NCBI GenBank assembly: GCA_002238785.1
Contig: MPNA01000012.1
Location: 1 to 64,000, forward strand
DNA length: 64,000 nt
Direction: 5' to 3'
Source of the DNA: a bacterium OM1 bin76
Lineage (GTDB): Bacteria > Actinomycetota > Acidimicrobiia > Spongiisociales > ZC4RG35
The translations under genes and the position numbers were made by a program. Shown here one piece after another: positions 27,174-35,087 of the stretch. The notes under the pieces were generated by a model, which saw only the letters and a program-made list of their open reading frames with translations, ran no database searches and had not been told where the DNA came from. The stretch's first letter is position 1. Every line of letters starts with the position of its first letter.

Positions 27174-27422
27174 ATGCGTGACGCCGAAAGGGTGGAACGG
27201 CTCATCGGATATCTCGTACGAGAGATCGTTGAGAAGCCTTCCCAGGTAAGTGTGAACATGGTGAGGGACCAGCCCAAGAAGGTGCTGGCCGAGGTGCGGG
27301 CCGCCAAGCAGGACATGGGTCGGCTGATCGGCCGCCGCGGTCGAACCGCCAATGCCATCCGCACGCTCGCTCAGATCGTATGTGACGATGACTGGATCGT
27401 TGAGATCGAATTCCTCGACTGA
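27174..27422 (+). CDS. KH-domain RNA-binding protein (KhpA-like)
   Basis: The protein is 82 aa from ATG 27174, 7 nt after AGGGAG; TTG 27168 would sit inside the spacing and is less likely. The KH motif reads MGRLIGRRGRTANAIRTL, close to the GxxG loop of KhpA. It lies between rpsP and rimM as in most actinobacteria. KhpA with KhpB binds RNA and affects cell length and ribosome assembly in other bacteria. Confidence 0.92.
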   Translation: MRDAERVERLIGYLVREIVEKPSQVSVNMVRDQPKKVLAEVRAAKQDMGRLIGRRGRTANAIRTLAQIVCDDDWIVEIEFLD

Positions 27423-27906
27423 CCAGGTCCCGGTGGGGCGGATCGGACCTCCTCACGGATTGGACGGCACGGTCTATGTATGGCCGGATACCGACGATCC
27501 CACCCGCTTTTTACCAGGGGCCCGGCTGCAGGTCGAGGGACGGGAGATACGAGTGGAGAGGATCCGCAGGAATCCCGAGAGGCTGTTCGTCAAATTCCAC
27601 GGGATCTCCGACCGGACCTCTGCTGAGAGATTGAGGGGGCGGCGCCTCTTCATCGAGGAGCGCCAGCGGCGGCCTTTGGGGGATGGCGAGTACTGGCCCG
27701 ATCAGTTGGAGGGTCTCCAGGTGAGGACTCCGAGGGGAGAATCGGTCGGCCTAGTGAAACAGGTGGTGTGGGCGGAGGTCCAGAATCGGCTGGTGATCGA
27801 GACGAAGGCCGGCTTGAGGGAGGTCCCCTTCGTGGATGAGTTGGTGCCGCAGGTGAATCCGGATGAGGGATACCTCACGGTTGTAGACGTTCCCGGGTTG
27901 CTGTAG
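27388..27906 (+). CDS. rimM: Ribosome maturation factor RimM
   Basis: The RimM N-terminal barrel begins VPVGRIGPPHGLDGTVYVWP and the PRC-like C-terminal barrel includes EYWPDQLEGLQV and VPFVDELVPQV. RimM assists 16S 3' domain assembly by binding S19. The start is uncertain: ATG 27388 (172 aa) overlaps the KH gene by 35 nt, TTG 27400 is possible, and ATG 27352 would give an unlikely long overlap. The usual trmD and rplS genes do not follow; the next gene is on the other strand. Confidence 0.9.
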   Translation: MTGSLRSNSSTDQVPVGRIGPPHGLDGTVYVWPDTDDPTRFLPGARLQVEGREIRVERIRRNPERLFVKFHGISDRTSAERLRGRRLFIEERQRRPLGDGEYWPDQLEGLQVRTPRGESVGLVKQVVWAEVQNRLVIETKAGLREVPFVDELVPQVNPDEGYLTVVDVPGLL

Positions 27907-27931
27907 CCGAACAACGAGCGGGAGATCCGAA

Positions 27932-28852
27932 TCACTCTTCGAAGAACAGCCTGGTCTGGGCATCCTCCACCTGCAGGGTTGTCCAACCACGGGGGCCTTC
28001 GGGGAAGACAGCCGTGAATCCCAACCACAAGTCGTCGGTTCCCCTCAGGGGAAAGCCTGCCTCGGTGGCCTCCCCATCGATCCCGGTGATGGTCGCCAAC
28101 CACTCTTCCGATCCGGGACGCAGATACCCGGCCACCGCGAAGGGATACTGGAAAGTCCCCCCCTCGGGCAGCAGCAGCACTGCACGGGAGGTGACCACCG
28201 CCGAGCGGGAGTAGGGGGACCCGCCGGGGCGGAGGTCCACGGTCAAGGTGGCGGGACCCGAGCTTGGGATGATTCTGGCCAGGGCCGGTTCCGAGAGGTG
28301 CAGGTCAACATATGTGCCACCCCCGGGGGACTTCAGAACGAAAACCCGGTGGACCAGGGGGGTGTCCACCATTTGGTAGGAGATCGCCGAGGTCTCGACC
28401 TCCGGTCCCAGCAGCAGACGGAGCACTCCGTGCTCTCGGAACATCACCAGGAGGGCGGAGGGGGGGACCAGAGTGGGCGCCCCTTCCGTGCTGGCCATCG
28501 AGAACAAGAAACGCTCGCACTCCTCCCAGACACGCCAATCGATGGTTGCCAGCAGCGCAGAATCTGATCCGGCCGGCGAGTAACTGTCGATCTCCCCGGT
28601 CTCCCCGAAGAAGGGTTCCTCCGTGAGGCAGGGGGGGATCGGTTGAAGCACGGTCTCTTCGACCACGGTGGTGGAGGTGGCGTCGGCCAGGGGCGGGGGT
28701 GGGGAAGTGGTGGTGGTGGCCGCCGCGGTGGTGGCCGTGGTGGCTGGGGCGGTGGGCGCCACCGACTGCGTGGTGGTGGTGGTTGGCGTGTCGACCGAGA
28801 TGCAGGAAGCCAACACCATGACCAGTCCGGCCGCGACACTACGGCGAAGCAT
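27932..28852 (-). CDS. Putative Thr-rich lipoprotein of unknown function
   Basis: The protein is 306 aa from ATG 28852. The N-terminus RRSVAAGLVMVLASCIS is a lipoprotein signal with the lipobox ending in Cys. A Thr/Pro/Ala-rich stretch of about 50 residues follows, likely an extended linker between membrane and domain. The rest holds a beta-rich domain with GTYVDLHLSEPALARI and GGTFQYPFAVAGY. I do not recognise a family. It is convergent with rimM; no nearby gene suggests a partner. Confidence 0.7.
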   Translation of the reverse strand: MLRRSVAAGLVMVLASCISVDTPTTTTTQSVAPTAPATTATTAAATTTTSPPPPLADATSTTVVEETVLQPIPPCLTEEPFFGETGEIDSYSPAGSDSALLATIDWRVWEECERFLFSMASTEGAPTLVPPSALLVMFREHGVLRLLLGPEVETSAISYQMVDTPLVHRVFVLKSPGGGTYVDLHLSEPALARIIPSSGPATLTVDLRPGGSPYSRSAVVTSRAVLLLPEGGTFQYPFAVAGYLRPGSEEWLATITGIDGEATEAGFPLRGTDDLWLGFTAVFPEGPRGWTTLQVEDAQTRLFFEE

Positions 28853-28880
28853 CCCGTTCAGGCTAGTTGAGGTCGGGCGT

Positions 28881-29516
28881 CTATGGCCCAGGGTCGGCAG
28901 GGGACCCATGATGCAATAGGGGGCGACCCCAGCGTTCGGAATGGGCCACTTCCGCTGGAGGGCGCTTTCCCCGCCTCAGAGACCCCAATCGCCGGTCAGG
29001 GGCAGGGTAGCCCACCGTCACAACTCCCACCGGCGCCACTTCGTCGGGTATGTCCAGCAGTTCGGACAGACCGGGAAGGGCGTGGGCGCCGAGGAAACCT
29101 GCCGCCAGGCCCTCATCCACGGCCGCCAGCAGGACGGCCATGAGGGTGGCCCCGGCGTCGACCCACCAGTAGGGGACCGGCCACTGCATCCCTGGCCGAT
29201 GACCGGTCTGCTTGTCCCGTTCCCGGTAGCGGCGGCGATAGGCGGCGGCGGAGACGCACACCACTATGTGAACGGGCGCCACCGACAGCCAGGGTTGAAA
29301 CCCGCCGGCCACGTACCGCGGCTCGTCCGCCAGTTGCGCGATCCGTTGGCGGGTGGAAATCTCGGTGACCACGATCAGAGACTGGCCCTGGGAGTATCCC
29401 GCCGAGGGCGCCGAGAGGCCTGCCGTCACTATGCGGTCCACCGCGCCGGCGCAGACGGGACGGGGCTGATAGTTGCGGACCATGCGTCTTTTCTTGAGGG
29501 CTTCGCTGAACTCCAT
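28881..29516 (-). CDS. Nitroreductase family protein
   Basis: The protein is 211 aa from ATG 29516 behind GAGGAAG. The flavin-site N-terminus EALKKRRMVRNYQPRPV, then SAPSAGYSQGQSLIVV and the C-terminal GFLGAHALPGLSELL with VGVVTVGYP match FMN-dependent nitroreductases. It reduces nitro or quinone compounds, or acts on F420-linked substrates; the true substrate is unknown. It is 28 nt upstream of the lipoprotein gene on the same strand and may share a transcript. Confidence 0.85.
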   Translation of the reverse strand: MEFSEALKKRRMVRNYQPRPVCAGAVDRIVTAGLSAPSAGYSQGQSLIVVTEISTRQRIAQLADEPRYVAGGFQPWLSVAPVHIVVCVSAAAYRRRYRERDKQTGHRPGMQWPVPYWWVDAGATLMAVLLAAVDEGLAAGFLGAHALPGLSELLDIPDEVAPVGVVTVGYPAPDRRLGSLRRGKRPPAEVAHSERWGRPLLHHGSPADPGP

Positions 29517-29580
29517 TGGCTTCCTCTTTCCAGCTAGTCCACCGCTCCGAGTGGTTTGGGGGTGCGTTAACCTGGATAGT

Positions 29581-30525
29581 GTGGCAGGTTTTTCATCTGC
29601 GGATGGGAATGGGTTGTCCTTCCCTCGTACAGGTCTGGAGACTCCGGTATTGTGGACCCGAGGACGGGGCTGTCATGAACTGGCCGACCTGCTGGGTTCC
29701 CAGCAACCCGCCCGGGTGACGGCCGATCTTCTGGACGCGGCGGTACAGCGCCGCTCCACCATGCTGGTGTCGAGAAAGCTTCCGCCCTCCGACCTGCTGA
29801 GGGCGGCGGTGCCCATCGACTTCAAGCGTTCGGGGATCAAAGCGGTGGTGGCCGCGGTGGCCGGGGGTCCCAATTCCCGGACGGCGGCGCTGGTGGCGCG
29901 GCGGCTGGGAGCGACCCTCGGGGTGCGGGCCTTCATGGCCTCCGCATACCGAAGCAACGGGAGGCGGGAAGGGGCGGTTTCGGTGGTGGAGAGCCTGTTC
30001 CCCCTGGTCCCGGACCTCGAACACCGGTTGATCGGCGCCGACAATGCTCGTCAACTCATTTCACAGCTACCCAAGGATTGCCTGCTGGTGATCGGGGCGC
30101 CGGGGGGAAACTGGTTTCAGCGGGTCCTGTTCGGGCCGGGCGCTCGCCTGCGGCAGAAGGCTGCCGGCGGAGTGGTGATAGCCCGATCGGCCCCCTCCCG
30201 GATTTTCCAGGTCATGGGAGCCCCCCGCTTCGTGAGTCCCTACCATGAGGCCGGGGACGTCTTGCGTCTTCATTCCCACAGGGTGCTGGCAGTGGCCGAC
30301 AACGGCGCTCTGGTGGGCGTGGTGCGCCGCTCGTCGCTGATGGCTGCGGGGAGCAGCACTCCGGTGGCAGAGGTCATGGAAGGGTCCCGTTCCGTGCAGC
30401 AGTCCGATCCCGTCTCCGCTCTGGCGGCTCACGGGGACTGGTTCGGCGACTCTCCGGTGCCGGTGGTTGATGAAGCCGGTCGTTTGGTGGGCTCGGTGAA
30501 CCGTCGCCCCGACCCTTCCACCTGA
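29581..30525 (+). CDS. UspA-like / CBS-domain protein heading the osmoprotectant operon
   Basis: The protein is 314 aa from GTG 29581. TAACCT ends 7 nt before this codon, which has no Shine-Dalgarno sequence, so a leaderless start is likely. Residues about 75-210 resemble a universal-stress-protein fold (GGPNSRTAALVARRLGATLGV, DCLLVIGAPGGNWFQRVLFGPGA, quoted in shorter parts as ARRLGATLGV and LLVIGAPGGNWFQ). Residues about 220-314 look like a CBS pair (HRVLAVADNGALVGVVRRSSL, PVPVVDEAGRLVGSV). It ends overlapping the transporter ATPase start. Such a sensor in front of an OpuC operon suggests control of uptake by nucleotide or ionic strength; this is inference. Confidence 0.65.
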   Translation: MAGFSSADGNGLSFPRTGLETPVLWTRGRGCHELADLLGSQQPARVTADLLDAAVQRRSTMLVSRKLPPSDLLRAAVPIDFKRSGIKAVVAAVAGGPNSRTAALVARRLGATLGVRAFMASAYRSNGRREGAVSVVESLFPLVPDLEHRLIGADNARQLISQLPKDCLLVIGAPGGNWFQRVLFGPGARLRQKAAGGVVIARSAPSRIFQVMGAPRFVSPYHEAGDVLRLHSHRVLAVADNGALVGVVRRSSLMAAGSSTPVAEVMEGSRSVQQSDPVSALAAHGDWFGDSPVPVVDEAGRLVGSVNRRPDPST

Positions 30526-31673
30526 TGAGCGATCAGGCAGGCGCCGCCGGTCAGCCTATGATCTCCTTGCAAGACGTCTCCAAGACCTACGATGCTGCGT
30601 CCGCGCCTGCGGTGGAGTCTCTCACCCTTGAAATCCTCAGCGGGGAGATCGTGGTTCTGGTGGGGCCTTCGGGATGTGGGAAGACCACCGTGCTCAAGAT
30701 GATCAACCGCCTGGTGGAGCCCACTTCCGGAGACATAGAGGTGGCCGGGACACCCGTCGGGGAGGGGGAACCGCACCTGTTGCGACGGTCGATCGGTTAC
30801 GTGATCCAGCAGGTGGGACTCTTTCCCCATTGGACTGTCCGGCGCAACATCGCCACCGTACCCGAACTGCTGGGCTGGTCACCGCAGAGAATCTCGGATC
30901 GAACCGGGGAACTGGCTCGGCTGGTGGGGTTGGACGAGTCGATGCTGGACCGATATCCGGGGGCCCTCTCGGGAGGACAGCAGCAACGGGTGGGGGTGGC
31001 CCGGGCCCTGGCCGCCGATCCGCCGGTGCTGTTGATGGATGAGCCGTTCGGGGCGGTGGACCCCATCGTCCGCCATCGGTTGCAGGACGAACTTGTGGAC
31101 CTGCAAAAGCGCCTTCGCAAGACGATCGTCTTCGTCACCCATGACATCGAAGAGGCGATAAAACTCGGCGACCGGATCGTCATCCTGAATGTGGGAGGAG
31201 TTCTGGAGCAACAGGGGAGCCCCGCCGAGATACTCAGCCGTCCCGCCAACCGGTTCGTGGAGGACTTCATCGGCGCCGAGCGGAATCTCCAGCGCCTGGC
31301 GCTTCGTAGAGTGGCGGAGCTTCGGCTCAAGTGGGGCCCGATGGTGGAAGTGTCAACCACACCCGAGGCTGCCCGGGAGGCGGCGGCGCGAGAGGGGACC
31401 GAGTGGGTGGGTCTGCTGTCGGACGGGGTCATGGCAGGCTGGGTCCCCGTCTCGGAACTGCCGGAGTCTCCGTCGCTGGAGGGCTTGGAACCTCGTCCCT
31501 TCGGCGCGGTGGTCAGCCGCCGCGCCTCGCTGCGCCAGACGGTGGATGCTATGGTGGGATCCAGCCAGGAGATGGCGGTGGTGGCCGAGGATGGCTACTA
31601 CTGCGGCCTGGTCGACTTCAGAATGGTCTCCGAGGCCCTGGGGAGTCAACGGGGATCACGGGCCGGAGGGTGA
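30525..31673 (+). CDS. Osmoprotectant (glycine betaine/carnitine/choline) ABC ATPase with CBS pair
   Basis: The protein is 382 aa. It has Walker A GPSGCGKTT, Q-loop YVIQQVGLFPH, signature SGGQQQRV, Walker B VLLMDEPFGAVD and an H-loop VFVTHD. Residues about 260-380 form two CBS repeats (SRRASLRQTVDAMV, VAEDGYYCGLVDF), as in OpuA/OpuC ATPases where they sense ionic strength. The start overlaps the upstream UspA/CBS gene (TGATG) and the stop overlaps the permease (GTGA), so four genes are coupled. Confidence 0.92.
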   Translation: MSDQAGAAGQPMISLQDVSKTYDAASAPAVESLTLEILSGEIVVLVGPSGCGKTTVLKMINRLVEPTSGDIEVAGTPVGEGEPHLLRRSIGYVIQQVGLFPHWTVRRNIATVPELLGWSPQRISDRTGELARLVGLDESMLDRYPGALSGGQQQRVGVARALAADPPVLLMDEPFGAVDPIVRHRLQDELVDLQKRLRKTIVFVTHDIEEAIKLGDRIVILNVGGVLEQQGSPAEILSRPANRFVEDFIGAERNLQRLALRRVAELRLKWGPMVEVSTTPEAAREAAAREGTEWVGLLSDGVMAGWVPVSELPESPSLEGLEPRPFGAVVSRRASLRQTVDAMVGSSQEMAVVAEDGYYCGLVDFRMVSEALGSQRGSRAGG

Positions 31674-32317
31674 ACATCTTCAATTGGGAGTGGGTGGGCC
31701 GCAACTGGATCGCCATCGTGGAGAGAACCTGGGAGCATGTCTTCCTGACGGCGGTGGCGGTGGTGGTGGGAACCGTGATTGCCATCGGACTGGCGGTGGT
31801 GGCGGTGCGGCGCCGTCGATGGTATGGACCGATAACTTCTGTCACCAACATCCTCTACACCGTTCCGTCCCTGGCGTTGTTCGCCTTCCTGGTTCCCTTC
31901 ACGGGACTGTCGACCCTGACGTCGGAAATCGGGCTCGTCAGCTACACCCTGCTGATAATCGTGCGCAACACCGTGGCAGGAGTGGACGGAGTCTCCCGGG
32001 GGGTCAGGGAAGCGGCGGATGGGATGGGGTTTACCGCCCGACGGCGTTTCTGGAAGGCCGAATTCCCGCTTGCCTTGCCGGTGATCATGGCGGGAATCCG
32101 GATCGCCTCGGTCACCACCGTGGGACTGGTCACCATCACTGCCATCCTGGGGCAGGGAGGCTTGGGGTACTTCATTCTGGCAGGTCTGCGCAGTTTCTTT
32201 TGGACCCAGATCATCATCGGCACGGTGGGCTCGGTCTTGCTGGCGGTGGTGATCGATGTTGGACTGCTGTGGGTTGAGCGGTTGCTCACTCCCTGGACCA
32301 GGCGGGCGGCGGCGTGA
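31670..32317 (+). CDS. Osmoprotectant ABC transporter permease (OpuCB-like)
   Basis: The protein is 215 aa from GTG 31670 (GTGA overlap). Five to six spans; the EAA-loop region is REAADGMGFTARRRFWKAEFPLALP, recognised as MGFTARRRFWKAEFPLALPV in part, and ITAILGQGGLGYFI follows. This is the ProW/OpuCB family. It is followed by a second permease overlapping by 4 nt. Confidence 0.92.
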   Translation: MNIFNWEWVGRNWIAIVERTWEHVFLTAVAVVVGTVIAIGLAVVAVRRRRWYGPITSVTNILYTVPSLALFAFLVPFTGLSTLTSEIGLVSYTLLIIVRNTVAGVDGVSRGVREAADGMGFTARRRFWKAEFPLALPVIMAGIRIASVTTVGLVTITAILGQGGLGYFILAGLRSFFWTQIIIGTVGSVLLAVVIDVGLLWVERLLTPWTRRAAA

Positions 32318-32997
32318 CGGACCGTCCCCTCGTGGAGGAACTTCGGCTGTTTCTGGGTGATCCGCAAACCTGGTGGGGACCGGCCAGCATACCCTTGCGG
32401 CTTGGCGAACACCTGTTGCTCTCGGCAGTGGCGGTGCTGGCGGCGGCGGCCCTGGTGATCCCTCCCGCGCTGTGGGCCGCCCATCGGCGCCGGGGGGTGG
32501 TGGCCGCGGCTGCGGTGGTCAACATCGGCCGGGCGGTTCCCACCTTCGGCATCCTGGTCGTAGTGGTGGTGTGGCTGGGACTGGGGCCATGGCCCGCCCT
32601 GGTGGCGCTGGTCGCTCTGAGCGGGCCTCCCATGTTCACCAACACGGTGGCCGCAGTCCTCGCTGTCGATCCCGCCGTGCTGGAGTCGGCCTGGGGGATG
32701 GGCATGACCGGCAGAGCGGTCCTGATGAAGGTGGAACTGCCCCTGGCTCTGCCGGTGATCGCCGAAGGGATCAGAATCGCCATTTCCCAGGTGATCGCCA
32801 CCGCCACCCTGGCCGCCCTGGCCGCCGGCGGTGGACTGGGCCGGTTCATAGTGGACGGCTTCGCCAAACGGGACCAGGGGGAGTTGTTGATGGGGGCGGT
32901 GCTGGTGGCTGCGGTGGCGGTGGTAGCGGAGATGCTCTTCACCCGCGGGCAGCGTCGACTGGTCCCAAGCCAAGCCTCAGCCGAGGGAAGCCGATAG
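32314..32997 (+). CDS. Osmoprotectant ABC transporter permease (OpuCD-like)
   Basis: The protein is 227 aa, overlapping the previous gene by GTGA-type junction (32314-32317). Features: NIGRAVPTFGILVVVVVW, the EAA loop LESAWGMGMTGRAVLMKVELPLALP (GMGMTGRAVLMKVELP seen) and ATLAALAAGGGLGRFIVDG. Same family as the upstream permease; the two form the heterodimeric channel. Confidence 0.92.
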   Translation: MTDRPLVEELRLFLGDPQTWWGPASIPLRLGEHLLLSAVAVLAAAALVIPPALWAAHRRRGVVAAAAVVNIGRAVPTFGILVVVVVWLGLGPWPALVALVALSGPPMFTNTVAAVLAVDPAVLESAWGMGMTGRAVLMKVELPLALPVIAEGIRIAISQVIATATLAALAAGGGLGRFIVDGFAKRDQGELLMGAVLVAAVAVVAEMLFTRGQRRLVPSQASAEGSR

Positions 32998-33111
32998 GTC
33001 GGATCGGTCGACGGCCTGCTGGGCTGTGTGACTCGGTAGCATCATGTCTTGGAGAGCGGGCACCCCACGGGTGTGTGCCATTGATTAACCATTAACAGGA
33101 GATAGATACTC

Positions 33112-34023
33112 ATGTGGCAGATTTTGCGCAAGGGCGTCGTTGGGGCGACCCTCCTGGCCGTGGCTCTCGGAGCCGCGGCCTGCGGGTCGGGTGACGACGC
33201 TGACGGCCCCACCATCGTGGTGGCCACCTTCAACTTCGGCGAGAGCCTGATTCTCGGCGAGATCTACGCCCAGGTGTTGGAGGCGGAGGGCTATGCAGTG
33301 GAGAAGAACCTCGGTCTGGGATCACGGGAGGTGGTCAAACCGGCCCTCGAATCCGGTGAGATCGGCCTGGTCCCCGAGTACACCGGAAGCCTGGGCAACT
33401 TCCTCGGAGTCATCCCGACCGCAGACGAGCAGTCCACCTGGCAAGCCGTCAAGGACGCCTTCGAGGCCAACGGAGTGACGTTGCTCGCCTACGCCCCCGC
33501 CCAGGACAAGAACGGCTTCGTGGTCACCGGCGACACTGCTGCTTCGCTGGGTCTTTCCAAGGTCAGCGATCTGGCGCCGGTCGCCGCAGACCTGGTGTTC
33601 GGGGGTCCGCCCGAGTGCCCGGAGCGTCTCAATTGCCTGCCCGGCCTGGAGAGTGTGTACGGATTGACGTTTGCTGAATTCAAGCCTCTGGACGTCGGTG
33701 GTCCGCTGACAGTGGCGGCGTTGGATGGGGGTGATGTCGATGTGGGGGTGCTCTTCACCACCGATGGGGTGATTGCGGCCAAGGGTTTCGTCCTGCTGGA
33801 GGATGACCAGGGCCTCAATCCCGCCGAGAACATCGTCCCGGCGGTCCGGATGGATATCGTGGAGGCCTACGGCGACGACTTTGTGGACCTGCTGGACAGC
33901 GTCTCCGCCGAGATCAACACTCCTGAACTGACCGAGATGAACCGGCGGGCCGGGATCGATCAGGACGATCCGGCGGACATCGCCGCGCAGTGGCTGGCCG
34001 ACAAGGGATTCATCTCCGGCTGA
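33112..34023 (+). CDS. Osmoprotectant-binding lipoprotein (OpuCC/ProX-like)
   Basis: The protein is 303 aa behind AGGAGA. Lipobox LGAAAC gives a lipid-anchored Cys, followed by a GSGDDAD linker. The binding domain has FNFGESLILGEIYAQVLEAEG, quoted as ESLILGEIYAQVLEAEG, and LVPEYTGSLGNFLG, GLTFAEFKPLDVGGPLT. This matches quaternary-amine-binding proteins of class II (OpuAC). A small hairpin at about 33060-33075 (CACCC/GGGTG) separates it from the permease and may help it accumulate above them. Confidence 0.92.
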   Translation: MWQILRKGVVGATLLAVALGAAACGSGDDADGPTIVVATFNFGESLILGEIYAQVLEAEGYAVEKNLGLGSREVVKPALESGEIGLVPEYTGSLGNFLGVIPTADEQSTWQAVKDAFEANGVTLLAYAPAQDKNGFVVTGDTAASLGLSKVSDLAPVAADLVFGGPPECPERLNCLPGLESVYGLTFAEFKPLDVGGPLTVAALDGGDVDVGVLFTTDGVIAAKGFVLLEDDQGLNPAENIVPAVRMDIVEAYGDDFVDLLDSVSAEINTPELTEMNRRAGIDQDDPADIAAQWLADKGFISG

Positions 34024-34050
34024 GTCTCGATCAATTCTTCAGACAAGCGA

Positions 34051-34311
34051 TCAGGAGCGGGGGTCTTCGGGCCTCCGCTCCTGGTACTCTCGCCACTCGG
34101 CGATGGAGCGTGACACCAGCACCATGATCACCGCCATCCCCACCAAGCCCAACAAGAACCCCAGCCCACCCCACAGAAGCGATCTGGTCGCACATCCCGT
34201 CCCCACGTCGGATCTGCATGCCACGTCGTTGACGACCCATCCCAAGCCCCCCCCGAACAGCCCGGCGATAACTGCGGGTATCAGGATCCAGGGGTTGGGT
34301 CGACGTCTCAC
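34051..34311 (-). CDS. Small membrane protein
   Basis: The protein is 86 aa with two spans (WILIPAVIAGLFGGGLGWVV and LLWGGLGFLLGLVGMAVIMV) and a charged C-terminus. The two Cys in CRSDVGTGC sit in the loop between spans. Its ATG overlaps the stop of the upstream membrane gene (ATGA), so it is the last gene of a minus-strand topA operon. No family recognised. Confidence 0.6.
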   Translation of the reverse strand: MRRRPNPWILIPAVIAGLFGGGLGWVVNDVACRSDVGTGCATRSLLWGGLGFLLGLVGMAVIMVLVSRSIAEWREYQERRPEDPRS

Positions 34312-35078
34312 TCCGACTTCCCCTCAGGTTGACTCTCGGAAGGGCGCCGCCCCGCGGTCTGCTGCGCCGACCTGATCCGAAGCGGAGTGGGCCCGGGCGC
34401 CGCCGGTGGGGTGGTGTCTACCAGGGGTTGCACCGCCAGGCGCGCCTGCGTCGACCAGGCGATCCAGGCAGCCAGAAGGCCTCCGGCGGCCGCCACCGGC
34501 CAACCCGGCCATGGGGTCGTGAAAACCGCCGCCATCCCGGTGGCGGGGACCACGAATCGAGTGGCGAGCAGGGCGCCCGGCCAGGCCTTGGCGTAAATCA
34601 AAGCGGTGCCGGCGGACACCCCCGCCAGGATCCAGCCTCCCCCCAAACCCTCGACGGAGACGGCGGCCAGGGCGACCGGTAGGGAGCCCAGCACGCACAG
34701 CAGGAACACTGCCTGCCGGGGAGGGCCCAGTTGGGCGGCGCGATGACGTTCGGCGGTGGCCAGCCATGGTCCTCCCACCAGGGCCAGTGTGGCGCCTGCC
34801 ACCGCGATGCCCGCCCACCACCAGGCGGAGATGGGAACCAGCGTCGCCACCCCCAGTTCTCCCACCGCCAACCCCGCGGCCAGTCGGCGTCCCCAAAGGG
34901 CCCCCTTCACCACCATTCCCACCAAAGCGGCAGTGGCCAGTATCAGCAGGCCACCGGCCACGACCACCGTCTGCGCCGGGGGCCAGGGTCCCGAGTCGCC
35001 CGAGGTTGCCCCCGCCCACAGGATGGCCCCCAGCAGGCACATCGCTGCGGCGGATGCGGTGCCCGGTGAGGTTTTCAA
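34308..35078 (-). CDS. Polytopic membrane protein of unknown function
   Basis: The protein is 256 aa with about seven hydrophobic segments rich in Gly, Ala and Trp, and a polar Pro-rich tail (TTPPAAPGPTPLRIRS). It starts 9 nt after topA ends and overlaps the small membrane protein gene. Neither protein shows a catalytic motif. Linkage to topA is common in high-GC genomes without functional meaning. Confidence 0.65.
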   Translation of the reverse strand: MKTSPGTASAAAMCLLGAILWAGATSGDSGPWPPAQTVVVAGGLLILATAALVGMVVKGALWGRRLAAGLAVGELGVATLVPISAWWWAGIAVAGATLALVGGPWLATAERHRAAQLGPPRQAVFLLCVLGSLPVALAAVSVEGLGGGWILAGVSAGTALIYAKAWPGALLATRFVVPATGMAAVFTTPWPGWPVAAAGGLLAAWIAWSTQARLAVQPLVDTTPPAAPGPTPLRIRSAQQTAGRRPSESQPEGKSE

Positions 35079-35087
35079 GGTGGTCCG

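Noticed and set aside
33044-33088. 14-codon frame ahead of the osmoprotectant-binding protein
   Set aside because: No ribosome binding site and no coupling to the next gene, unlike the leader at 19368.
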